NCBI GenBank assembly: GCA_030067055.1
Contig: JASJAL010000239.1
Location: 1-11,884 of the forward strand
Length of the DNA: 11,884 nucleotides
Source of the DNA: Kiloniellales bacterium
GTDB lineage: Bacteria; Pseudomonadota; Alphaproteobacteria; Kiloniellales; JAKSBE01
Direction of reading: 5' to 3'
In this document: positions 6,797 to 11,884 of the stretch, one piece after another
Layout of the letters: every line of letters starts with the position of its first letter
How positions within the stretch are numbered: position 1 is the stretch's first letter
Position numbers and translations under genes: made by a program
The notes under the pieces: model-generated
Seen by the model: only the letters and a program-made list of their open reading frames with translations
Databases searched by the model: none
What the model was told of the DNA's origin: nothing

Positions 6797-7059
6797 GGTG
6801 TTCTGCCATCCCGAGGAGGCCGTAATCTAACCTCGAAGCCCTAAGAAAGGCTAGCAGGATCGTCTAAAGTTTTATTTAAATTCAAGATATTACGGCTTAT
6901 CGCGGGAGGCGTTCCGGGCGATGGCCGGGCTGCCCCTCGCGGACCGGGCCGGTCCGGGGCCGGCAGGGGCCGAAGCGCACCGTCGAGACCGCGCGAAATC
7001 GTGATCGCGCGGCCCGCCGCTCCGCGATCCGCCCATTCGGGGCTTGCTGGAAGGCCGGT
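6797..7059. other. Intergenic region upstream of the LysR gene
   Basis: The 263 bases between the msrA stop and the LysR start contain an AT-rich patch (about 6866-6900, rich in TTTAA and ATATTA) suited to a minus-strand promoter for the LysR gene, and a very GC-rich half near msrA. No distinct operator or RNA was identified. Confidence 0.4.
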
Positions 7060-7533
7060 CTAGAAATGGCCGCCGCGGCGGAACCCCTGCTTCTCGAAGT
7101 ACTGCTGGTGGTAGTCCTCGGCCATGTGGAAGGTCTGGGCGGCGACGATCTCGGTGACGACCGGCTCCCTGAAGCGCTGCTCCGCCTCGAGCTTCGCCTT
7201 GCTGGCCTTGGCGGCGGCCTCCTGCTCGGCGTCGTGGACGAAGATCGCCGTGCGGTACTGCGAGCCGAAATCGGGCCCCTGGCGGTTCAGCTGGGTCGGA
7301 TCGTGGATGTTCCAGAAGACGTCCAGCAGCTGATCGTAGGTGACTCGTGCCGGGTCGAACTCGACCTGCACGGCCTCGGCGTGGCCGGTGGTGTCGCTGC
7401 AGACCTCCTTGTAGCTGGGCGAGGGGCTATGCCCGCCCGTGTAGCCGACCGCGGTTGAGGTGACGCCATCGATCCGCCGGTAGGCCGCCTCCACCCCCCA
7501 GAAGCATCCGGCCGCAAAGGTCGCGACTGCCAT
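7060..7533 (-). CDS. msrA: Peptide methionine sulfoxide reductase MsrA
   Basis: A 157-residue MsrA that reduces the S-epimer of methionine sulfoxide in oxidised proteins. The catalytic Cys10 lies in the signature GCFWG, with Glu15 nearby. The conserved [15 protein letters not shown] (41-55), [24 protein letters not shown] (75-98) and AEDYHQQYF (138-146) follow. The start at 7533 has GGAGG 8 bases upstream, so the frame continuing to 7635 is not used. The protein ends at QGFRRGGHF and has no C-terminal recycling cysteines; only Cys10 and the family-conserved Cys45 are present. It may therefore depend on an alternative reductant or resolve through Cys45. It is divergent from the Rieske oxygenase, sharing a 182-base promoter region, and lies on the same strand as the LysR gene. 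Confidence 0.96.
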   Translation of the reverse strand: MAVATFAAGCFWGVEAAYRRIDGVTSTAVGYTGGHSPSPSYKEVCSDTTGHAEAVQVEFDPARVTYDQLLDVFWNIHDPTQLNRQGPDFGSQYRTAIFVHDAEQEAAAKASKAKLEAEQRFREPVVTEIVAAQTFHMAEDYHQQYFEKQGFRRGGHF

Positions 7534-7604
7534 GTTTCCAACCTCCCTCTGTCTTCCTTCTGGTGACATGTGGGGCGGCCCGCCCTCCGCGTCCAGTCGC
7601 TTGT

Positions 7605-7619
7605 TTTGTCCAGAACAAA
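7605..7619. promoter_or_regulatory. Inverted repeat in the msrA/Rieske divergent promoter region
   Basis: TTTGT-CCAGA-ACAAA has perfect 5-base arms, lies 72 bases upstream of the msrA start and 97 bases before the Rieske start, and is AT-rich in GC-rich surroundings. A further small inverted repeat, CCGCG/CGCGG, follows at 7627-7642. Either may be an operator. The LysR protein next door is a candidate ligand by proximity only. Confidence 0.35.
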
Positions 7620-7715
7620 TGTGGTTCCGCGACACTTCGCGGGTCGGTATTCGGAAAGACAGGTCTGGCCAAGGGCGGTGAGATGACGAGGAGCGGGAAA
7701 CCCGAGGAGGCGGCC

Positions 7716-8930
7716 ATGGCGGAAGGATCGCGTGCCCTGAGCGAAGGGGCCGAAATCGGGGCCGGCGCCCTGGCCGATCTGGCCGCCGTCGACCGGCCGA
7801 TCGAACAGGCGCGCGGCCTGCCGAACTGGCTCTATACCACGGCGGCCGGCTGGGGCCTGGAGCGCGACCGGCTCTTCGCTCCGACCTGGGCCTGCGTCGG
7901 CTTCGGCAAGGACGTGCCGGCGCCGGGCGACGTCCGTCCGGTCGACCTGATGGGCCTGCCCTTGATCCTGCTGCGCGACCACGAGGGCGAGATCCGGGTC
8001 TTCCACAACGTCTGCAGCCATCGCGGTCTGGAGCTGGTCACCGAGCCCTGCCGGGTGAAGCACCATCTGCGCTGCCCCTATCACTCCTGGACCTACGGCC
8101 TCGACGGCAGCCTGGCGAAGACGCCGATGATCGGCGGTCCGGGCCGCAACGACTGCCCGGGCTTCGACCGGTCCAAGCACGGCCTGAAGCCGGTGCGCAG
8201 CGCGGTCTGGTTCGATGTCGTCTTCGTCAACCTCTCCGGGACGGCGCCCGCCTTCGAAGAGCACGTCGCGCCCTTGGCGCAGCGCTGGTCGGCCTTCGAG
8301 GGTGTCCCGCTGCGCCACGGCGGTTCCGACTCCTCGATCTTCTTCGACCTCGCCTGCAACTGGAAGCTGGCGGTGGAGAACTACTGCGAGGCCTATCACC
8401 TGCCCTGGGTGCACCCGGGCCTGAACAGCTACTCTCGGATCGAGGACCACTACGACATCGCCGAGCCCGACTTCGCCGGCCAGGGCAGTACCGCCTACCG
8501 GCAACGGCTGGGCGACGGCAGCCTCGCCTTCCCGGCCGCCGCCGACCTGCCGCCGGCGTGGCAGGAAGGGGCGGAATACGTCGCGCTCTTCCCCAACGTC
8601 CTCTTGGGCCTGCATCGCGATCACTTCTACGCCGTGCGCATCGACCCGGCGGCGCCGGACCGCTGCCGCGAGCACTTCGAGATCTACTACTTCGCCGACG
8701 CGCCGGCCGGTCCCGCCTACGCTGGCCTGCGCGCCGAGAACTGCGCCGGCTGGCGCGAGATCTTCGCCGAGGACCAGGAGGTCGTCGAGCGCATGCAGCG
8801 CGGCCGGGCCTCGCCGGCCTACCAGGGCGGCGCCTTCTCGCCGGCCATGGACGGCCCCACCCACTGCTTCCACCGCTGGGTCGCGCGGCAGCTGATGGCG
8901 ACGGCGCCCTCGGCGGTGGCGGCCGAGTAG
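7716..8930 (+). CDS. Rieske non-haem iron oxygenase, alpha subunit
   Basis: A 404-residue terminal oxygenase of the ring-hydroxylating/N-demethylating Rieske family. The [2Fe-2S] site is Cys100 and His102 (CSHRG) with Cys120 and His123 (CPYHSW). The mononuclear iron site appears as [14 protein letters not shown] with Glu225, His228 and His233, and a third ligand is probably Asp353 in [13 protein letters not shown]. The C-terminal pattern [12 protein letters not shown]...FHRWVARQL is typical of this group, which includes choline, glycine betaine and stachydrine oxygenases as well as aromatic dioxygenases. The ATG at 7716 is chosen for GAGGAGG ending 5 bases upstream; ATGs at 7683 and 7563 are in frame but weaker. 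No beta subunit, ferredoxin or reductase is adjacent, so electron transfer must come from elsewhere. Quaternary-amine demethylation is possible given the nearby MttB-family gene, but unproven. Confidence 0.93.
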   Translation: MAEGSRALSEGAEIGAGALADLAAVDRPIEQARGLPNWLYTTAAGWGLERDRLFAPTWACVGFGKDVPAPGDVRPVDLMGLPLILLRDHEGEIRVFHNVCSHRGLELVTEPCRVKHHLRCPYHSWTYGLDGSLAKTPMIGGPGRNDCPGFDRSKHGLKPVRSAVWFDVVFVNLSGTAPAFEEHVAPLAQRWSAFEGVPLRHGGSDSSIFFDLACNWKLAVENYCEAYHLPWVHPGLNSYSRIEDHYDIAEPDFAGQGSTAYRQRLGDGSLAFPAAADLPPAWQEGAEYVALFPNVLLGLHRDHFYAVRIDPAAPDRCREHFEIYYFADAPAGPAYAGLRAENCAGWREIFAEDQEVVERMQRGRASPAYQGGAFSPAMDGPTHCFHRWVARQLMATAPSAVAAE

Positions 8931-9082
8931 GCGCGGCCGCTCGCTAGGGCGCTTGAATCACCCCGAATGGCCCATGTCCGATGTCTGCTTCGGCCCCAAG
9001 TGCAGTCATCTGCTGCGCGAGGTACATTGGCCGGGGATGACCCCAAGCGGCCCTAGAGGCTGAGACACCCGAGCACCTCACT

Positions 9083-9158
9083 CAGGAACCGTGGATGATC
9101 CTTGCCCGCTGCAAGCACAATTCGATCCGACGGAAAGGCCGTCCAGGAACCGTGCATG
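9083..9158 (+). repeat. Short direct repeat CAGGAACCGTGxATG
   Basis: The word occurs at 9083-9097 and 9144-9158 with one mismatch in 15 bases. Both copies are followed by related text ending in CTTGCC. The spacing is 61 bases. It may be a remnant of a duplication or a repeated binding site. Confidence 0.4.
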
Positions 9159-9206
9159 CCAGATCTTGCCGCTGGGGTGTCATGATAACTCATTTCCAAA
9201 GTGATC

Positions 9207-9226
9207 AAGGTTGGTCTTCCAACCTT
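9207..9226 (+). terminator. Perfect 8-bp stem-loop upstream of the AAA+ gene
   Basis: AAGGTTGG and CCAACCTT flank a TCTT loop. It lies 277 bases after the Rieske stop and 136 bases before the AAA+ start, ahead of the probable promoter. A transcription stop insulating the AAA+ gene is the simplest reading, but no T-run follows, so an operator is also possible. Confidence 0.4.
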
Positions 9227-9258
9227 CTTGGTACGAAAAGCGCTAGTTGCTCATTTCG

Positions 9259-9272
9259 TTAACCGTTCTTAA
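9259..9272 (+). promoter_or_regulatory. TTAA-N6-TTAA motif, CtrA-like but one base short
   Basis: TTAA at 9259-9262 and 9269-9272, each followed by C, resemble the alphaproteobacterial CtrA site TTAA-N7-TTAA, but the spacer is six bases. It lies about 90-100 bases upstream of the AAA+ start in AT-rich DNA that probably holds the promoter. No clear -35/-10 pair could be fixed. Confidence 0.3.
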
Positions 9273-9361
9273 CAAAAATTTGGCGCCTTCATGCTACGAG
9301 AAGAGGGCGTCATTCTTCATGGCGACTAAGCTATTGATTGTTTCTCGGAGGGCCATTTGCA

Positions 9362-10798
9362 ATGAATCTCGGCAAGCTCCTCGCTGCGGAAAACCTCATT
9401 CAACCGGCGGATCTAGACCGTGCCGTCGCTTGGCAAGAGAGTAGCGGCGGCGACTTGGCGCAGTACTTGTTGGAGATTGGTGCGATCGATCGCAGACAAC
9501 TCGATGCGGTGCTTTCACGACAGCCCCGGCGGCCCCAGTCGATTGAGGAAACGGGCCTGAGCCTCAGCTTTCTAACAGGGTTGGTGCTGAAGAGCATGTA
9601 CTTGAACGGTTCAGATTGCGCCTCGGCCCTGGTGGAGGAGCTGAAGCTATCGCCGCGGATTGTACAGGGCCTCGTGGATTACGTTCGGAAACGGCAGTTC
9701 ATTGAGCCTCTGGGCTCGTCGGCAAGCACGGAACACCCCTTGGACGTGCACTTCACCCTTAGCGAGTCCGGCAGGGCGCGGGCCGTTGAGGCGATCGAGC
9801 AATCGGAATACGTCGGACCGGCTCCGGTTCCGTTGCCTGCATTCGAGGCACAAGTGCTGAAGCAAAGCCTTACCCAGGAGCAGGTCGATTCCGAAATGCT
9901 CTCCGAGAGCCTGTCAGATCTGCTCGTACCGAATGCACTTGCTGACAGGATGGGCACCGCCCTGAACTCCGGGCATCCAATTCTCATGTATGGCCCTCCG
10001 GGCAACGGAAAATCCTCGATCTCGCGCGCCATCGGCCGGTGCTTCCGGCAGTTGATCTACCTGCCACGTTGTATCGAGGTCGATGGGCAGGTCATCAAGG
10101 TCTTCGACCCAACGGTCCATGAAGCGGTAGTGTCCGAAGACGATCACGGCGCGACGGCAGGCACGTGCACGGTGAGGCAAAGCGTCAACGATCCTCGCTG
10201 GGTACATTGCCGCCGCCCTTTCTTATGGACCGGTGTGGAATTGACGCTGGATATGCTCGATCTAAACTTCCATCAGCGCGCCCATTTCTACGATGCGCCA
10301 TTGCAGATGAAAGCGTCGGGCGGAGTCCTCTTTGTTGATGATTTCGGCAGACAACTTCTACGACCTATTGACATCCTGAATAGATGGATCGTTCCCCTGG
10401 AGCACGGCGCCGATTACCTCACACTCGAAACGGGGCGAAAGTTCGGCTACACCTTCGACGTTGCCTTGATTTTTTCCACAAACCTGACGCTCGAGAACGT
10501 GATGGATGCCGACATCATGCGCCGAATCCCATACCGCATACGGATCGAAGCTCCGTCGCGCGACGAGTTCGTTCTTTTGCTTGAACGCGAGTGCGCCGGT
10601 CAAAATATCGATCTGCCCACTGACCTTAGATCGTACTTGCTCGACGAGTTGTATGCCTCGAAGGGCCGGCCCTTCGCCCGATACCATCCGCGCTTTATTG
10701 TCGAGCACGCCATTGCCAACGCGAAATACAAAGGGTGTTCACCTCGCATAGATCGCGAGGTCCTTGCGGAGGCGATGCAGGACTTGTTCACAGAGTAA
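9362..10798 (+). CDS. AAA+ ATPase with MshEN-like N-terminal domain
   Basis: A 478-residue ATPase. Residues 2-54 read as two MshEN/GspE-N-type repeats (NLGKLLAAENLIQPADLDRAVAWQ, then DLAQYLLEIGAIDRRQLDAVLSRQ), a fold that in Vibrio MshE binds c-di-GMP; here the usual RLG openings are NLG and DLA. Residues about 64-160 look like a winged-helix linker ending FTLSESGRARAVEAIEQSEYVGPAPVPL. The AAA+ core has Walker A GPPGNGKS (211-218), Walker B VLFVDD (322-327), a sensor-1-like FSTN (371-374) and candidate arginine finger Arg387/Arg388. Walker B lacks the usual Glu, having Asp-Asp. The ATG at 9362 has GGAGGG 9 bases upstream. Codon use and GC differ from the Rieske gene before it, suggesting acquisition. 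No pilus or secretion genes are adjacent. The ATPase call is secure, its partner unknown. Confidence 0.85.
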   Translation: MNLGKLLAAENLIQPADLDRAVAWQESSGGDLAQYLLEIGAIDRRQLDAVLSRQPRRPQSIEETGLSLSFLTGLVLKSMYLNGSDCASALVEELKLSPRIVQGLVDYVRKRQFIEPLGSSASTEHPLDVHFTLSESGRARAVEAIEQSEYVGPAPVPLPAFEAQVLKQSLTQEQVDSEMLSESLSDLLVPNALADRMGTALNSGHPILMYGPPGNGKSSISRAIGRCFRQLIYLPRCIEVDGQVIKVFDPTVHEAVVSEDDHGATAGTCTVRQSVNDPRWVHCRRPFLWTGVELTLDMLDLNFHQRAHFYDAPLQMKASGGVLFVDDFGRQLLRPIDILNRWIVPLEHGADYLTLETGRKFGYTFDVALIFSTNLTLENVMDADIMRRIPYRIRIEAPSRDEFVLLLERECAGQNIDLPTDLRSYLLDELYASKGRPFARYHPRFIVEHAIANAKYKGCSPRIDREVLAEAMQDLFTE

Positions 10799-10801
10799 TG
10801 C

Positions 10802-10833
10802 CTGACGTCATCGCCCATGGGTGCTGACGTCAG
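10802..10833. terminator. Bidirectional terminator-like hairpin with twin TGACGTCA palindromes
   Basis: CTGACGTCA (10802-10810) and TGACGTCAG (10825-10833) form a 9-bp stem between the convergent AAA+ gene (stop 10796-10798) and the small membrane-protein gene (stop 10840-10842). Each arm contains the self-complementary word TGACGTCA, and the loop contains the palindrome CCCATGGG. There is no T-run, so a protein-bound site remains possible. Confidence 0.5.
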
Positions 10834-10839
10834 ACATCC

Positions 10840-11232
10840 TTACACCGCAGCCTGTTCGAGATATTGATAGGCGGTGGCAAGACTGCCGAGCACAGCGCCA
10901 ATCGCATAAAACGCGATGTCCCACAGCATGTCCTTGTTGATGGGGACGTCCCCGATCGTGAACAGCGTGTCCTCGTCAGGCTCGTCGCCGACATTCTGGA
11001 AGTACTCCCGAACCAGCCCGAGCAGCAGCCCTACTATGGCGCCGATGGCCGCGGCGGCTTCGACGGGAAGCCCGAGTTCCAACAAACCCCAGGTGGTGAT
11101 CCCCGCGACGATGGCTGCGATGAGAGCGTGAAAGACTTGCTCCATCGCCTTCCGGAAGGGCTTGCCCAAGGTGTTGTCGATGGCGTTCTCGAAGCTGTCT
11201 ATGGCGTTCTCGATGGTGTCCTTGAGACCCAA
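10840..11232 (-). CDS. Small three-helix membrane protein, unknown (holin-like in shape)
   Basis: This 130-residue protein is not recognised. It begins with an amphipathic acidic/basic helix (DTIENAIDSFENAIDNTLGKPFRKAMEQVF, residues 5-34), followed by three likely membrane helices at about 35-54, 57-74 and 101-122. A polar acidic loop (NVGDEPDEDTLF, 80-91) lies between helices 2 and 3. The start is a TTG at 11232; GGAG lies 8 bases upstream, and no ATG or GTG precedes it in frame. Size and topology recall three-helix holins, but no phage gene is nearby, so this is shape only. It converges with the AAA+ gene and lies 95 bases downstream of a 54-residue ORF on the same strand. Composition is less GC-rich than the flanking metabolic genes. 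Confidence 0.65.
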   Translation of the reverse strand: MGLKDTIENAIDSFENAIDNTLGKPFRKAMEQVFHALIAAIVAGITTWGLLELGLPVEAAAAIGAIVGLLLGLVREYFQNVGDEPDEDTLFTIGDVPINKDMLWDIAFYAIGAVLGSLATAYQYLEQAAV

Positions 11233-11327
11233 ATCCTTTACTCCGTCATAAACCTGTCGATCTGGCGAGCAGGTCCCCCGGAAGGGGCATCAAGCGCCTA
11301 CGCGTTCTGCTGCCATGGCGTCACGGA

Positions 11328-11492
11328 TCATCGCACGCAGACGTGCGAGAACTCACGCGGCTGACGAGATCTGCGCTCTCGATATGAGCCAGACTTGGTC
11401 TTCGAAACTAGCCTGTACCGAAGACCCTGGTACATAGCATTCAGCACAACCACTCGCGCAATAGACTTCCGGTCTTGGCTAGTCTGCGACAT
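11328..11492 (-). CDS. Small basic ORF, 54 residues, hypothetical
   Basis: The frame reads MSQTSQDRKSIARVVVLNAM and ends in HVCVR before TGA at 11330-11328. It carries ten Arg and three Lys against three acidic residues, so it would be strongly basic and might bind nucleic acid. GGAGG lies 8 bases before the ATG, one of the best ribosome sites in the window, which is the main reason for calling it. It is oriented like the membrane protein after it (95-base gap) and the YjbQ gene before it (75-base gap). No homologous family is recognised, and the arginine-rich tail could be a chance frame. Confidence 0.4.
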   Translation of the reverse strand: MSQTSQDRKSIARVVVLNAMYQGLRYRLVSKTKSGSYRERRSRQPREFSHVCVR

Positions 11493-11531
11493 GGGTCGTC
11501 CCTCCGCCGCGGCACGCTAGGCCGCCGAGAC

Positions 11532-11546
11532 CGGACATCGACCATT
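11532..11546 (-). repeat. Right copy of an imperfect inverted repeat bracketing the low-GC block
   Basis: On the minus strand this reads AATGGTCGATGTCCG, matching the plus-strand AATGGCCCATGTCCG at 8966-8980 in 13 of 15 bases. The two copies point inward around the AAA+ and small membrane-protein genes. No target-site duplication is seen beside them, and a chance match is possible. Confidence 0.25.
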
Positions 11547-11567
11547 GAGTGCAAACGCCCTTGCCGG

Positions 11568-11884
11568 CTATTCGCCGATCAGGTGGAGCGCGATCTCGCG
11601 GCGGTGGGGGGCGTGGCGGTGCTCGAAGAGGTAGACGCCCTGCCAGGTGCCGAGGGCCAGGCGGCCGTCCTGCAAGGGGATGCCGAGATGGGTCTGGGTC
11701 AGGGCCGCCTTGATGTGCGCCGGCATGTCGTCGGGACCCTCCGCCGTGTGGCGGTAGAGTGCCGGGTCCTCCGGCACCAGCTTGGCCAGAAAGCTTTCCA
11801 GGTCGCGCTGGACGTCGGGGTCGGCGTTCTCCTGGATCAGCAGGGAGGCCGAGGTGTGCCGGAGGTAGAGGGTGAGCAGGCCGT
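11568..11884 (-). CDS. yjbQ: YjbQ (UPF0047) family protein, 5' end outside window
   Basis: The visible 105 residues are the C-terminal part of a UPF0047/YjbQ protein, a small cytoplasmic family described as having a secondary thiamine-phosphate synthase activity; its main role is unclear. Family signatures are LRHTSASLLIQENADPDV, DDMPAHIK, PLQDGRLALGTWQGVYLFEHR and the C-terminal HRREIALHLIG. The frame is open to position 11882, so the start and probably 30-40 N-terminal residues lie beyond the right edge; the internal ATG at 11777 is not the start. Its high GC matches the left part of the window, so the lower-GC block ends just before it. The 54-residue ORF lies 75 bases downstream on the same strand. 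Confidence 0.93.
   Translation of the reverse strand, partial: GLLTLYLRHTSASLLIQENADPDVQRDLESFLAKLVPEDPALYRHTAEGPDDMPAHIKAALTQTHLGIPLQDGRLALGTWQGVYLFEHRHAPHRREIALHLIGE

Larger units (their letters stand above)
8931..9361. other. Intergenic segment marking the start of lower-GC DNA
   Basis: These 431 bases contain no supported gene; the longest frames are antisense to the Rieske gene or very short. They hold a degenerate hairpin (ATGTCTGCTT at 8981 against AAGTGCAGTCAT), a pair of near-identical 15-base words (9083-9097, 9144-9158), a perfect stem-loop (9207-9226) and a TTAA pair near 9259. Composition shifts from strongly GC-rich to near-neutral across this stretch. Confidence 0.55.

Noticed and set aside
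6791..6809. ATG at 6809 opening a six-codon frame over the LysR start
   Set aside because: Too short and poorly placed to support as a leader peptide, though overlap with the LysR ATG was noted.
7287..8873. Minus-strand open frame of 528 codons
   Set aside because: Runs antisense through the Rieske gene and into msrA in another frame; no recognisable domain, and both real genes are well supported.
8967..9056. Short plus-strand frame of 29 codons after the Rieske gene
   Set aside because: No Shine-Dalgarno and no recognisable peptide; it overlaps a degenerate hairpin.
1..11884. CRISPR arrays, tRNA or rRNA genes, transposase genes
   Set aside because: I looked for regularly spaced repeats, tRNA-like folds and transposase motifs and saw none.

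Overview
The window is high-GC DNA with dense genes and good Shine-Dalgarno sites. Its gene content (GcvA-type LysR regulator, MttB-family methyltransferase, Rieske oxygenase, MsrA, YjbQ) looks like an alphaproteobacterial chromosome, perhaps Rhodospirillales. The lineage is an inference from gene style only. No rRNA, tRNA, CRISPR array or recognisable transposase was seen.

Left block (1-2606, all minus strand, read right to left): a four-helix membrane protein of unknown function (2124-2606), a zinc alcohol dehydrogenase (1053-2054), a group 1 truncated haemoglobin (509-877) and a hemerythrin-domain protein running off the left edge (1-386). The last two are O2/NO-binding proteins. A TTG-N8-CAA sequence of the FNR/NnrR type lies between them.

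Middle block (2807-8930): a non-pyrrolysine MttB-family methyltransferase (plus strand) converges on a predicted lipoprotein alpha/beta hydrolase (minus). About 715 bases without a recognised gene follow, containing a 16-base perfect palindrome, several hairpins and a 12-base direct repeat. Then come a LysR regulator and MsrA (both minus). MsrA is divergent from a Rieske-type ring-hydroxylating/N-demethylating oxygenase (plus). The MttB and Rieske families both often act on methylated amines, so a quaternary-amine theme is possible, but no corrinoid protein or reductase partner is visible here.

Right block (8931-11567) looks compositionally different: visibly lower GC and more relaxed codon use. 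It holds an AAA+ ATPase with an N-terminal MshEN-like (GspE-N) domain and winged-helix-like middle (plus), then a convergent small membrane protein with a TTG start and a 54-residue basic ORF with a strong ribosome-binding site (both minus). The two convergent genes share a hairpin built from two TGACGTCA palindromes. A 13/15 imperfect inverted repeat brackets this block. It is the most likely accessory segment and the best place to look for something undescribed. Beyond it lies the 3' part of a YjbQ (UPF0047) gene that leaves the window at the right edge.
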